Below are positions 9,853 to 34,500 of a stretch of DNA of 64,000 nucleotides, piece by piece; position 1 is the first letter of the stretch, and each line of letters opens with the position of its first letter. The translations under genes and the position numbers were made by a program. The DNA is from Haemaphysalis longicornis. Its lineage: Eukaryota > Arthropoda > Arachnida > Ixodida > Ixodidae. Location of the stretch: assembly GCA_013339765.2 (NCBI GenBank), contig CM023448.1, positions 191,871,909 to 191,935,908 of the forward strand, in the 5' to 3' direction. The notes below the pieces were generated by a model that had not been told where the DNA came from, did no database searches, and saw only the letters and a program-made list of their open reading frames with translations.

Positions 9853-9887
<35 letters not shown>
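9833..9887 (+). repeat. (TA)n then (TG)n microsatellite
   Basis: About 20 bases of TA followed by about 33 bases of TG, the mirror image of 2497-2559. Confidence 0.9.
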
Positions 9888-9888
<1 letters not shown>

Positions 9889-10345
9889 CCTACGCTCGGG
9901 GAAGGGGACCTTTTTATCCCCTGGGTTCTGACTCGAGCGGCTGCGACATGTCGAGAGCGGTCGACCAGTGGTCGACCCGGCGGGCGTGTTTTTCTCCACT
10001 TTCTTTCTCTAAAAGATCTATATCTGTCTGAAGAATAATAAATAATCTGCCGCCTTTTCCCCTTTGCTTTCCTTGGCTTTCTTGACTGTCTAACCCTATT
10101 TCTTTTTTTATTCAACGAGGCCCTCATTTCACATTCTGATTCGCTGCATGCATAGCGAGGGTCTCTATTCTGGCAGTATTGGTGCCATAGGTAGGTTAAG
10201 AGGGTTCAAAGCAGGTCGACCGCTCCTGACAGGTCGAGACGCTCGAGGCATGGCCCATGGGTTAAAAAGATGGTCCCCTTCACCCCGATAGTCAGAGGGG
10301 CGCTGGCTATCACCCCGAAGCGCCGGAACACTTACCTTAACATAA
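9888..10345 (+). repeat. Diverged pieces of the tRNA-headed repeat
   Basis: A reverse-oriented body fragment (GAAGGGGACCTTTTTATCCC, CATGTCGAGAGCGGTCGACC) abuts a forward tail (TTTCTTGACTGTCTAACCC) and then a forward body (GCATAGCGAGGGTCTCTATTC to AAATACCCGAGAAG). No tRNA-like core remains between them beyond CGGCGGGCG. Confidence 0.65.
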
Positions 10346-13330
10346 ATACCCGAGAAGGGGAGCACAGCACCGCTGGTCAGTATGGCGAGGAATGAAGGAC
10401 TCGTGTTCAAGAAATGCAGATATAAAAGCCAGCAGTCTACAACGCCAAGGTAGGTATAGAAGAATAGTACGACATTTCTTTTTCCGGAATTAGTGCAGTT
10501 ACCTTTTTTTCATGTTGAGAAAGAAAGTGGAGAAAACACGGGTCCAGGGTGGGGACCGAACAAACGCCTTACGATTAGGCACATCTCGGATACCTTACCA
10601 TTTCGGCTGTCTGGGCGACGGTGCTCTCCGCCGCTTTCTGAGGTATTTATATTTAGTAAAACTGTGTCTGACGGCCATGGCGGGCAGGGGCGGTGTAGTG
10701 CGGGCGGAGTCGCACGTTACAGCTTCGTGCGGAGTGAATGAGCGCATTTTTTTAAAAACGTTACAGGCAAGAATACTGTCCAAAACTCAAGAAGCTCTTT
10801 GTTTGGAGGAATGAAGCCACGTTCACTTCTGAAAAACATTTTACAAATGGCTGCCAGCTCTTGAAACATTTCACTGCGCTCACTGTACTTAGAAGTGTCT
10901 TTGATCGTAGCATACAAGTATTATACGAACTGGTTCTCTGTAGCTATCAAACTAGCAAATATTAAAGAATAAACGCTCGCGACGCTTATCAACAACTTGC
11001 TTCGTTGTATTTCATATTGCAGATTGTTTAATCTGAGCTTGTTAGTTCATTATGCCAGCCTTTGACCAGCTTGAAGTGCAGACAAACAGCATATGGAGGT
11101 GCGTAATATCGTTGGCACGCGAATAGAACTCTGCTGGGAGTACGTGCATTTATGTTGCATGGAAGCTGTCCATTGTCCAAGGGTTGAATAAAAAAGTTGG
11201 CACAGCTTGCACTGGTGGTGCAAGGCTGGAGAAACAGCAGAGCTGGGGTTCAACCCAGCTTCTCCCCACGCTGACAGCGGAACCCAGGAGAGAGGGAGCA
11301 GCGGATACCAGCAGTGTCAAGCCGTTTTTAACGGCTACTGTATAGCTAGCAAATACCATTAACTATGTACTGTCGTGATGCATTGAAATACGAATAACGG
11401 AGCGTGCGGCTTTCAGTACATGCCGCGCATCCTGGTGACGGGCAGCGTATTCGCAGTAGGAACAAGTAACAAGCGTTCGTTACCAACCTTGGTATGCGAA
11501 GACCACCGTTTTTCCATCGTTTGTTGGGCGCTCGGCACCATAGAGCTTCTTACTATATACACAAGAGAAGAGTCTGGCGCTAGCGTCCATGCGGCTCACA
11601 TCAAGGCCGTCTGTGTCGCCATGAGCCTCTGTTAAGCCTCGTTCTCACCTTAGTTTCTTCATTGGCGTTGATTAAAACGTTTTAGAGGCCGAAAGTTCAA
11701 ACGAAATGCCACGAAAACGCAAAGACTGCGTAATTTTAAAATATAAAACAAAATACGCTGTTTTAAAGCTAAGGAAATAATAAATAAAGCCTGTACCTTT
11801 TACTGAGAGTCTCCCAGAACGGTTATGGCGGCTATTCTGCAGACATGCTGGTACTTAATAATAATGTAAAATTTTGGGAGAAACTCATTAAAGACTTATT
11901 TTTCAGACATTTCAAATAATAAATTCTTCGAAAAGCTCCGATCGGTTTTAGGCGCGTACGTATGAAACCATCGCCTTCGCGGGGTTTTTGTTCGTGTTTT
12001 GGTAACAGATCGACTGCTGCAGCTTTCCTGGCAGAAAATGACAAGCTCAGTCAAGATTGGCGGGCACTGTGAACATACGTACTGCTACTGCAAAAAAGAA
12101 CGTGGAAGCGCATTCTCCTTACCACAAACTAACGTGTCTACATTGTGGGTTTGTACTTATGTAAAATTTACTGATGGCCGCTCGCTGGCACTAGTCCTCC
12201 CACTTTATTATAATTAAGTACAGCTGTCTTAGCATGAACTGATGCAGCGAATTTCGAGTTTCCAAGCAAAGCCAGAGAAGCAAAGCGAGGTTCGGCCATT
12301 TCGGCCTCAGCGGCTACTTCGTAGACATAGCACTGCATAGTGAAGACAGCAAACCAAAGAAGACGCCTAAGAATCCGATAGACATGCCAAGACAGCACCT
12401 GTGGTCTTCTCATAAGGCCATAAGCTCCCGCTCCGACATGGATTCCCAGGCGCAGTTTCGTGTCTAGTAAATTTACTTTAAAACTCTATGCTCGACACGA
12501 GATAAAAAAAATTGGCTCCAATGCACGCTGTGAAGGTGGTTGGAGAAGCAAAGCTGTACGCGACACCCACAACAATTGCCCATGCGACGTCCCTTGAATT
12601 CACACACGTGGCTCTACAAAGAGTGAAACCAGAAACTCTACCAGGCGTTACCTGGGATTCTCGGGGGCGGCGTTCCAATAGTGTCCCAAGCGGCTGACGC
12701 CGCCACTGTAGCCCGGCCGTGCGTCGGCAGAAAAAAAAAAAAAAAAAAACGGAGAGGAGCGTCTTTTGAAGGGTGAGAGAGTGGAACCTAGCTCGGGGCT
12801 ACACCACCACGCGACACAAATGCAGACACCGAAACAATTCGGCATGTGAGCTTAGTGATTCCCATTTATACCGATTTAAACTTGTTAGTTTAGTGTCAGC
12901 TAGCTCCGACGATTCGAGGAATTCTCTCCGCCGAGAAACGAAAACGGTCGGCCACGGGGCGCTTAGCCACTCGACACCCTAGTTTCTCCCATTCGATCTT
13001 CATTCGAGCCACGACCTAGCTCAAATTAGTAAGTTTGAGAATGCTGAGAAAGCTGAGGGAACTTCATAATCGCTATTTATGAGAACCAGTTGCTCCTTTC
13101 GCCTTTTGTAATACCTCTTAAAACACAACCGGAGAACGCTATAGCGCCCATTTGCCGCGCTACTTACGCTGTGCTCCGTGAGGAAGGGAGATAAGGGCCC
13201 GTCGAAGAGAGCGATGTCGGCGCTCCTCTTTAACTTATTCCATGGTCGCCTCCAAAATGCGCCATCTCCCTAGGGACCCCAGCCGCTGAATAAAAACCAG
13301 CGTCTGTATATCCATGTCCACGTGTTTTTG
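10346..13330. other. Mostly featureless interval
   Basis: At 10505-10640 the sequence GAGAAAGAAAGTGGAGAAAA with GGGGACCGAAC may be a decayed SINE on the minus strand. A 20-base A-run sits at 12730-12749. Otherwise only short ORFs without domain content. No splice-consistent gene could be assembled. Confidence 0.4.
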
Positions 13331-13405
13331 CGTAACTTAGTCGCTAAGACTCCGGGCTCTCTCTGCGCTTATCTTAGGGCCCAGGTTCAATCCCTGTGGT
13401 GCCAG
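13331..13405 (+). repeat. tRNA-derived SINE-like head
   Basis: A B-box match GGTTCAATCCC at 13384-13394 follows a weak A-box-like AACTTAGTCGCTAAGAC at 13333, about 50 bases upstream, and the ends pair loosely. Probably a decayed SINE of a different family from the 5026 unit. Confidence 0.4.
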
Positions 13406-16400
13406 TTTATTTATTTAGCTTGATTGGGAGTTTCTTGTGGAGCACGCCACGACGAAACCATTCGCTGGTAGAGGTTGAAAACTTCGCTTTAAAAAATAAA
13501 GGAATGTAGCTACGTGCGCCGTTTTCACTCAGCGCAGCAACGAAGTTAGATAACGCTCGCGTGAGCAGGCGCCGAACGCGACGGGAAGACAAACCAAAAT
13601 GCTCACACGCCGAACGATGGCCTGCCAATACCAAGGTTGGACACGAACTTTTGTATCTTGTTCGTATTTCGCATGCGCGGCTCGTCGCCAGGATGCGGGC
13701 ATGTACTGAAAGCCACGCGCTCCGTTGGCCGTATTCAAGTGTACCTCGATAGTACAGTGTTTTATTCAGTAACAATCGTCGTCATCCCTTTCGTCGTCAT
13801 CTTCTGACGGCACAGTCGCGCAGGGAAAATCCTTTTGTAGCACGCCTTTGCCTCGGTAGACCACCACTTCTTCGTCAGCTGGTACGGTGGCCGTCTCCCC
13901 TGGCGGATTTTAAAGGGATGGCTTGACAGATACGTTTTCATCGTCTTAGGCGAGGGGGACTCGGGGTGCGCCGGTTGCTACACTACGAAGACGACGAAGG
14001 CGGGAGCTCCTTATGTGGCGTAAGCCCACGCGCAAGCCAGGACGATGCCGTGCGGTCGCCGCGAGGCACGCGCTCACGTGCGCTCGGCATTATTTTTTTG
14101 CTAAAGCCGCGGCGCGAGCGCCGTGGACGCCGGACGATCGCCGCGAAGCCCATGCTCACTTGCTCTCAGGGTTTTCTGTGTACGCCGCGCGCTGCTGTTA
14201 AAATAAATAATCCAGAAACTAAGCTTCGTATATGCTAATTATATTAATTAACAAGTTTGACAGAATTTGGTACGATTGAATTTCTGCCGTTCCTAAGAGC
14301 ACACCGACTATCGCGGGAAACTGCATAATGTGTCAGCAAGTCGTTAACAAATCAAATTTATGCAATCCAATTTGCGGCACGAAGCACTTAGCTTTCATTG
14401 GTGCCTGTCTTCCATCAGAGTTCGCCCTCGCTCTATACGCAAACTGTCCCTTCATTTTTCTTAAGTTTCAAGAAATCAATACAACCAAGCCGAAGAGCAC
14501 GCTCGGTGCAGAACCCGACCACGCAGAGCCGGCGAGCCCAACCATACAAACAGCGCTGGCTAATGGAAACGGGGTTAACACTGAATCCCTTGCTCGCCTC
14601 GACAGCTGGGCCACTGCCCCTCGGCTGTCAGCGCGCTGCACGCTTCTTCTGCACTCGCCAGGCGGGCTGCCACGGCCGGCATAACAGTGAAACTTTGTTA
14701 TCAACAAAAGTACGGCTGACTTAATTCCCCCCATTGAGTACCAAGGCTTACAAAAATATGCCGGGCAAAAGGCACCAACACTTTAATCAGAAAACAGAGG
14801 GAGAAAGCTACTCCCAGTCATTTTAAACCCGGGGTAACTTGAACGGGGTTTTGTTTACGGAATAAATCCCTGGCATTCAACAAGAACAAGAACGAACGAC
14901 GTTTGTTCAAATCAAAAGGGCACTGGGGACATCTGATTTTTCCCCTCGCTGTCCTATATGAAAAGCAAATGGGGACATGTTTTTGCGGCGATTTCGAAGG
15001 TCAGTTCCGTGGTCAGTGTTGCATTTTTAAGTCCACTTCAGATGGCGCAACCCTATACAGATACCGACTACCTCTGAATAAAAACGCAAAAAAAATGATA
15101 GCATGCAAGCATCCAATTGTCGTACTAGTAGCATGGGTGAGGAGGTTCATACGTTCCAAAGTGGTTCCTTGAGGGGGACTTTAGATGCATTCGAGGAAAA
15201 ATAGTTGTGCATACTAGAAGTACACAGAGATATGTTAGAATCCCACGTTCCGTTGATCTAAATGAAGACCTCGTTTGATTCAGGATTGCCATTGGACCGT
15301 TCCTCCGTCCTTCTCGCCGTTCCAAATGGCCGCGCACGAGACATCTCGTAAACCCAGGGTCATAACGCGGCACTGTAGGAAGTTCGTTGGCACCACTTTT
15401 AGAACTCGATCCAATGTAGGCATATCTTAAACCCAGACATGAAGGCCACGTACGCAAGACCCAGAAAGTCGGCCTAATTGTAAATGTGTGCGAAGCTCGA
15501 AAAGAACAAGTTTCAGATGCGGAAATAACTCTGCAAACGTCGGTGGTGTCGCTGTAGTTGCAAAGACGGAAGTATGGTGCGTGCGGTTGCTACTAGTCTC
15601 ATCTATGTGGCTTGTGGCCATAACTATTGGGTAATCACGTGAAATTTAATTAAGCTTTCTATGTTAAAAACGTATTTGGCAGCAGTTCGCAAGCTACATT
15701 TATTTTTGCTGTGAACACCGACGTTCCCTGAGCGCGCTCTTGGACAGCAGTCTGGCCCAGGGGGTGCGCGGAAATAAGCTACTGGTAGTTATAACATGCA
15801 GATCCGTATTATTGCAAACGAGACATATTAACGATTCTTTACAGCGTCTGCTATTTACATGATTGAAGGGCACGTTTTTCAAGGCCGGTTCGCGCCACGT
15901 GCGCCAACCTAGGAGCCATTTAAAGTTCTTCAATATGCGTTGCAGTGACGCCACGTGTCGCCCAGCGGTATAATAAATTCCGCTGGAGCCTGGGGATCCG
16001 CCACCCCAGTTTCAGCTCTAAGAAGGGCTTTCAAAACGACGCCTTTCAAAAGGGCTTTGAAAACGACGTCGCATCGAGTGTGTAAATCACGACGTTGGTG
16101 ACATCAGTGCAGTTCCGTGCTGTGCAGCACCAGTGCAGCAACACTCATTTTGGAACTGGTAGAGCATGCTTGAGAAAGATGAGTGAAAGCAGAGAAGTTC
16201 CGAATCGAAATTACCTAATCGACTACTTAATCAAAGCCCACATAGCTTCGCCAGCCAATTCCCTTCTGGTTACACGAGTTCCCGCCATTTTGCTACGCAA
16301 GGGAGAAATCGTAGGGGTGTAGGGGAGTGGGGGGAAGGGGGTCAAGTTTTAAAAAGACATGCTCGGTGGGACCTCCCTGAACCACAGAAAAAAATGGACT

Positions 16401-17140
16401 TCTTGATGTCCTGCATGACTGATGAGAAAACTTAAATATTTCATCAGCCATTGGTCGAGAAAGACGATATTCGAGTATCGGATTGCTTGTACGAAAGAAT
16501 TACCCTTCATTTTTGATACAGGCACTGCAGTGAGGTAAAAGTCGAAACGTTAGACAAAAAAAAATATGAGTAAAAACACTCTGCTATACAAGGCACTAAG
16601 CGAATGTATGTGTACTACGTTTCATTCATCTGCACATTTCAGTTTGGTCTCCCTTTTGTAAATAACCTTAGCAAGTTGACCGCCTTCCCGGAATCTGCAT
16701 TTTAAATTCCACCTACTATTCTAACTTTGCGGGGCGAAAACAGACGTCCTTCTGGGCTGTAATGTAATGTCGGAAATAGGCCACCATAACTGGAAGAAGA
16801 TGCCTATTTCTATCGCAACGAGTTTTAAGCGGGAAAAGGAGAAAAAAGACATGCTTACTAACGTAACAGGACAGGGACGTAAAGAAGGAACATAGAACCA
16901 CCCCGCTAGACTTCAAGTAATTTTATTACACTCAACATGCAAGCATTAATACAGAAAGCTCCCGCTCGACGCGTACGCTCTGCAAGAGCGGTGCCTTGGT
17001 TATTGCATGAATGAACGTGGAGGTATTGAATGGGAAGGCTGAAGGGGCGACACAGACGCGGTCGTGATTGCATGTCGCGAGCCTTCCGTTCACAACAGGC
17101 CGTTAGGCGCGGCGTGCTCATCGGCGGGATGCACGTGCAA
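13406..17140. other. Intergenic, little recognisable
   Basis: Contains an imperfect ~80-bp-spaced duplication near 14055-14170 (TCGCCGCGA-GC and CTCACTTGC/CTCACGTGC) and a 27-bp-spaced direct repeat at 16024-16068 (AGGGCTTTCAAAACGACG and AGGGCTTTGAAAACGACG). No gene supported. Confidence 0.4.
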
Positions 17141-17145
17141 GGATG

Positions 17146-17174
17146 GGGGCTTTCCCTGGCTATCTAATTGATAG
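17146..17174 (+). promoter_or_regulatory. kappaB-type motif with paired GATA motifs
   Basis: GGGGCTTTCC (17146-17155) fits the Rel/NF-kappaB consensus GGGRNNYYCC. Four bases on, CTATCT (17160-17165, AGATAG on the other strand) and TGATAG (17169-17174) form a GATA pair inside the palindrome GGCTATC-TAATT-GATAGCC. They lie about 120-150 bases upstream of the predicted start site of the gene below. Linked kappaB and GATA sites are characteristic of insect immune-peptide promoters; function here is inference. Confidence 0.5.
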
Positions 17175-17262
17175 CCGGCCTCGTGCATCCGAGTCGAGTG
17201 CCGGCTCCGGAAAAACACGTCCGTGTTTCAGCGTATGGCGATACCGCACGTTTTAGCGGAGC

Positions 17263-17298
17263 TTTAAAAGTGGCCGATGCCAGCAGCCGGGACTCATT
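17263..17298 (+). promoter_or_regulatory. Core promoter: TATA-like box and initiator
   Basis: TTTAAAAG at 17263-17270 stands 33 bases before the A of a TCATT initiator (A at 17296). This predicts a ~51-base 5' UTR before the ATG at 17347. Spacing is right for a TATA-Inr promoter. Confidence 0.5.
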
Positions 17299-17346
17299 CC
17301 TCTCCGGATCTTTTCGAAGCACTAAGCTAACGTAGCTCCGGACACC

Positions 17347-28625
<11,279 letters not shown>

Positions 28626-28671
28626 CGCCGACTTCAAAAGTGCCCTTGTACAGCTTGCCTTTCATCACCAA

Positions 28672-28677
28672 AATAAA
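28672..28677 (+). terminator. Polyadenylation signal AATAAA
   Basis: Canonical hexamer 46 bases after the TAG stop of the secreted-peptide gene, giving a short 3' UTR of about 70 bases. Confidence 0.7.
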
Positions 28678-28699
28678 GAAACGGAACTTCACCAAGGCT

Positions 28700-30800
28700 C
28701 AGAATGGGATCGTGTGTGCTTTATGTATCGCTTGATATAGCAGGCGGCTATTCGCAAGCCGTAATCTCGGAGGAAATGCTGTGGTCCAGTCACTTTTTAT
28801 TATATTGAAAAAGGGAACATACGCCGACCTGGGAAAGAACACAATGTGGTGCGGGATCCGAACTCAACATCCCGGAAGTCCCTGGCGTTGTGGAGGAAGT
28901 CCCGGAAATGGGAACGCCACGAAAAAGTGCGCGTCATGCCAAAAATGACAGGCCCACAATAAATTCAACCCAGCACACGCACACGCACGCATATACACGC
29001 AGAACCAGAGAACGCCTGTTTACGAAAGGCGTCAGGTGGTTTCGATGTAAATTTGATCGGCCTGATAGAGGGCAAAACCCTCCCAACAGACGTCCATTAT
29101 TGTTTTATCGCAGAGACCCTTCAGGTTCAAGCCTGCGTCAGACCTCGAAGTAAGATTTAGGTTATGGCTCATAATAACACTCCGGCTTCGAGTATTCGCA
29201 ACAGCCACCTCTCACGAAAGCCAGTTATCCGCCATGGTATTTTCTTTCTTTCTTTTTGTTTCGTTCAAATCACAATCCCCTCTGGAGAACCGCGCATCAC
29301 CCTAGACTTGGAGGCGACACAGTTGAAAGCCGCTCACCGTCGTGCCCTATACGTACTACATTAGAAGGCAAGAGGTTTAAGTACAAGCGGAAAATCTTTT
29401 TATTCAGTCGTAGTGTCATACAAGAAATACTTGTTGCATGCGCAGAAACATTATCTATCAATCCAATTGTTTGCTCACCTAAAATAATTTGTTTTCAGTC
29501 ACCGGCAGCACGGTAGAAACCGATAGTTTATTATAACTAAGCTTTACTCAACGCTCAGTGGCTGCTTAAAGCTCTGATCGCAGGCACGTACTTTGACATC
29601 ACCATCGCGGATGTGTGCGTGCGTGCGTGCTAATGTGCCTCCACCCCGACTGACGCCTGCCATCGTGTATTCGGCCTAATGCGAAATTAACTGGAAGGGG
29701 CAAATTAGTGCGAGAAGTACGGGACAGGGCCGTTTCATCAGGGGGAGGGGTACTGTAATGTGCTGGCAACAGCCCGCCCAATTGGCAGCGAGAGTAGTAG
29801 CAGAATCCTGATTCGAATTATTCGGTGAAAATGCATCTCTAAAAACACAGCAGGGTCAACGCAGACGAAACAGGGAAAAGGGCGGGTGGGACGAGCTTTG
29901 GAAAAACCGGACAGCGCTTGTCCCGTCCGCCTTCATGGTTGCTTCTTCTATTTTAGCACTGTCTTTTCTCTAAACTCAAAATACTCAGTATTTAAGCCTC
30001 TCTTGTAAAACGAGAAAACTGCGCTCCACACACCATCTGTTTTCTGCGCTATATACTTATTACCAAAACTAGAATTCGTTAAAAAAGATACTATCCTGTG
30101 TGCGCTACGAGTCGCGAGAAAGCGATTGTTATTCTAGGTACCCCGAGCCCGCGGCAGTGACGACCCGTCTGGTTATGGGAAAGAGCAGACACATGAACGA
30201 ATTTCTTGAGCATCAGAATCGGTGTCTGGTTTTGCCCTTATTTGATGGTTGAGGGCAGGAGAGCATAAATTATTCACTTTCAGTCACCTACGGTAATATA
30301 TTAAAACCACTTGCGCAGCTTTTTGTCTTTTTCTGTCTCGTGTAAAAACCTTTCTCAAGAATTAGCAATTTCCAGGAATGGAACTTGTTTAAAGCGAAAC
30401 ATAAAGTATGACAGGTAATTTTAGAGTGTCCTCGAGGGTGCTCAGTGTATCCAGTTTGTGGCGTGCTTGATACTGTACTCGCCGGAACGAGAGGACTGTC
30501 CGACAAGGACAGAGACAGAGTTTCATATCGCCTGCAGGCTGCACAGAGTGCGATATTTTTCTTGCCGGCCTTGCACTCTGCACGTGCGACCAGCAGCAAC
30601 ACGGACTCGCGAGGTCGGTGCGCCTCCATTTCCCCACATCGTAATTGAGGATAAAGCGTCTATATCCATCTGATCGATGGAAGGGGCGAAATGCGTGAGT
30701 GATTGTGAGGTAGACAGAACGTGAAAAAGAAAAGCCCCAGACGGCATTGACCGCGCATTATCTACATTGCACGGGAAACCGTATGGCGAACTGGCGACCA
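28700..30800. other. Intergenic, one short hairpin
   Basis: Holds an inverted repeat at 29880-29931 (GGCGGGTGGGACGAGC against GCTTGTCCCGTCCGCC) and a GTGCGTGC tract near 29614-29630. Nothing else supported. Confidence 0.45.
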
Positions 30801-30804
30801 TTAT

Positions 30805-31455
30805 GTCTTTTTTAAAGACGGTAACCTTTATTGGTCTACTTAAACCCCAAATGTTTGGTCTGGCTCTCTGTAGGGCTCTCTGTCTGTATCCGTGTGTCCC
30901 TCGATTTAGCCACCCGGTTAAAAGATACCAAAATTCTGAAACTAGAAGTTTATATAGGCAGAACCTTCCCAAACCAGTTAATTTGGTACCATTGTTCATA
31001 CTTGTCAGCATCGTCGAGCAAAAAGAAAACATTAGGCATATTTGAGGCAAAGGATCAGTACACAACTTGCACTACAGGCAGTGTTCCTTTAATAGTAAAT
31101 ATGTGAGCGCTGGATATTTGCGGTAACAAATAAAAACATGCGCGTTGAAAACACTATTCTGCCCCAAAAATACAAATAGAGCTCGCGCTGGAGCATAAAT
31201 CTTGTGGCGGCAATCCAAGTCCAACTGTAAGGAAAGGTTCGAATACATGGAACGCGAGGAGTGGAACGCGGGAAAATTGAATTGACTTCAGAAAACCTTC
31301 ACCGTGTTTTTCGTGAAAGCAGCGAGGCGGTAGGAGAAGAGCGTGAGACGTGGGTGGGGGAGAAAATAGAAATATTTACGGGGCAGGGGCAGCAGAAGAC
31401 GATCGTCTTTCAGTGAGATTCGCAGCGAAGTGAGCAGGTACGCGGTTAATTTTTT
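30805..31455 (+). repeat. Diverged arm of the 59360-60930 foldback family
   Basis: Runs in the order of the right arm of the 59-61 kb foldback: TTTTTTAAAGACGG, GGTCTACTTAAACCCC, AGCCACCCGGTTAAAAG, TTCATACTTGTCAGCATCG, then GGAACGCG and GCAGAAGACGATCGTCTTTC. Much more diverged, so older; it appears as a single arm here. Confidence 0.6.
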
Positions 31456-31535
31456 CGGGCCGGCTCTGGTTCGCGTTCGGCGTGTTTAAAAACGACGATT
31501 TCGGGTCCGGTTCAGTTCAGGTTCGACGCCCTATT
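31456..31535 (+). mobile_element. Solo end of the hAT-like element
   Basis: Ends GGTTCAGTTCAGGTTCGACGCCCTA with upstream TTCGCGTTCGGCGTG, matching the right end of 8239-9832 (GGTTCAGCGTG ... GGTTCGACACCCTG) with mutations. Only ~80 bp remain. Confidence 0.5.
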
Positions 31536-31539
31536 TTTA

Positions 31540-34500
31540 ATTCCCTTTTAAATAGGCCGTCAAAAAATAGATGAAGTAAGTCACGCTAACTGGGTCAGTA
31601 AAAGATACGAGGATAGTGTTTCCTGCTTGAGTTTATCGCGTGTGTTTGTATGCCTGCGTATGGCTATCGCATTTAGAAGCACTTCGAGGTGACTTGAGAG
31701 TGTGCGGCCGATTTCGTACGGTTGGCAGCCAAAAGATTGGAGATCGATCTCGCCTTTATCATAGCGGCTAATATGAGGTTAGAGCCTGCATTCACAAAGT
31801 GTACCGCTGCTCGTAACTACAGAACTGTTCTCCAAATGTTGCGTGCGAATTATCGCGATACAAGAGACACAGACGACGACGACGAACAAAACACACTGAC
31901 TGAGAGTCGCCGTAATGACCAGGGTAGCGGTCACCGTGATGCCGACTTCTGTCACAAAGGGTGTCGTCATCATAACTAAAACAAACAAACAAACAAAAAC
32001 GAAGGAAACGGAGCAGCATGAACGAGGATAGAACAAGGAGGACGCACACAAGCGCCGACTACGAGTCCAGCACGAGGGATCCGGTGACCGTGGTGACCAT
32101 CGGCCCCGAACTCCTCACAGCTGGGGCGACGGCACACAGTCGAGGTCAAAGGCGCGAGATAAATGACCTTCCCTGCTGCTACGCCAGCTCGAGTCCCGCC
32201 GCCGCGAGCTTCACTTGGCGCAAGCGTGGTAAACACAGCGGCCTAGCTGCTGTGGGAGCCTGGGAACACGGCCACGTGGTGTACGCAGGTCGCAATAAAA
32301 GCCCGTCGCGACTTCGGGATTGGCGCGTCTGCCAAGGGTCCTTGGCACTATGGGGCATTTTCTGTTGTTTTCGCGTAGCTGGCGGCGGAGACGGTTGCTG
32401 CATGCCGCCTGATACTAATTGCCCGTAGGTCGGCAGTATCCGCCTTGACTTATAGCTGGAATGCTGCTCGGCGTTGCGTAAAACTAAATTGGCGTAGTTT
32501 CCGGCAAATGGAGCAAGTATCAATCACAATGGTATTTACACAACTCCGCGGGACAGCGCGTTTAGGCATTTCGAAAGAGGAAAGACGAAAATACACTTCA
32601 CTGTACGCGTTTAACGGCTGCAGAAAGATATTGTGTGCAAGCGTTAGGTTCTCCCCACCTTAAGCCTACCGAGGGCAATGACCCGTGCAGGAATTATAGC
32701 TAATCTTAGGTGTTCTGGGTTTTATTTTTGTTTTGTTGGCTCAATTATGAGAGTAGATTTTCTGGCCGTCCTTTTTTTTTTAAATAACTTTATTAAGATT
32801 TCAGTTTACAGCCTTTTTTTTCTGGCATTATATGCGTGTTACCTTCACTGAACGTCCTATTTTGTCAATGTTAAAAGAAGAAAAAAGTTGTTGTTTGGGG
32901 TTCGGGGAGGAGGATATAGTGGCCCGTAATTGTCTAACGTCGAGCCAACATGGGCCGACGATCGAAAAAAAAAAAGAAATTAGAGTGAGAGAAGTTAGAG
33001 GGAGAGACAAAAGCTCCCAGAAGTATAAGAAAGAGAGTGAGTTCCACATTTGCGACTGCGTGCAGGTCGAGTCGATTAGGAACAATTGAAATTAATTTAA
33101 AGTGGTAATAACCGAAGCTGTCCTTGCTCTTTGTCTTTAGCGGAAGATATTGCTGACAGTACGGGCTGCCACAAGTTATATTAGGCGAGCTCCCCGTTAT
33201 TTATACGCCTTATATTCATAATGATCTGAAAAATCAGACCCTGGGCGTCCCCAGTACATCGTGCCAAAAACCCTTGCGGAGCGAAGCTTGCGGGGAAAAC
33301 ACGTAGCTGCACGCTAAGAGGACATGGGCACCCCCCAGCCGCAGAGAACGCTCATTATGGGGTAGTAGAGGCGTGAAGAGAAAGGTGACTACGTTTACAC
33401 AACAATAATCAAAGTATTGAAAAAATCTTTGAGGACACATGAGTTTGCCTAAGTATCGCCGGGGAAAGTCACAAGGCTTTCGCATCCAATGCTTTTAAGA
33501 AGGCTTAAAGCCTCCGCGGAATTTTTAGTAGGAGTGAATGAACAAGCGATGATGCGGAAAGCGTACGGTAGCAGTACGCGGAGCCGATGATTATGGACTC
33601 GTGCCATTTTGTGGCGTTCTCCACGGCGTCACAAGATGAGGAACACGTCACAGAGCACAAATCCTTCCCAAGGTCTGTTCACCCAAAATTCAACCGTTCT
33701 CGGCTATATGCGGATTTGAAAATGACACGTGCGTATTTTTTCGGTTTCAACTTAAAGTGAAAACAATGGCTATAACCCCCTCTCTTAAGAATCGCCGCAG
33801 GTGGGCTTTCCCACAACACTCCAGAACGACCAATCACGGGGACCAAATGTGAAAATTAGGCGAATGACGAGGTCCAGCATGTGATTAGAGCAAAATATAG
33901 TATCTGCGCTTTGACAGCAGCGGAAGGCGCAGTATGTTCCGTGCGGGGAATTTTCAGCCGCGATTTTTGCCAAAAGGGAAAAAGGGAATCTTTAATAGAT
34001 TCAGAGAATTTTAGGAGTCTTGGAGAAACGAAAAAAATAATGTCAGTAAACCCGACCTCGCATCCTTCATTCCTCTGTGCTGTTTAAAAACCCGCTTCGT
34101 CGGATTTATGTTCAAATATTCAGAGTCCTGGTCGCGCAAGCCAGATCGTTTCGAATCCAGTTAATAAAACAGGAGGGAGCATAGAGGAAAGAATACTCCG
34201 GACCATGAGAGAGATCTAGTAAAGCGTCAAGCGGCGGCGACTTGAGGGCGGCTGAAGCCTGTTCGCATGTATTCCTGCGCAATATACAAAAAAATATTTC
34301 GGGTGCGCATTAGTGCGCGTGCTGTCAACAACAGATGGCGCTCGCAGTTCCAGCGATGAGCCAAATTTACCTCAATTACACAACAATCCCTCGTTATTTT
34401 TTATACGGGGTGTTTTAAGTTAGAGCTCTAACATTCAAAGTAATAATGCCGCCTGGTACAAAACGGGAAATGCATAGTCAAATGCTGCTGAGCGGAAGGT

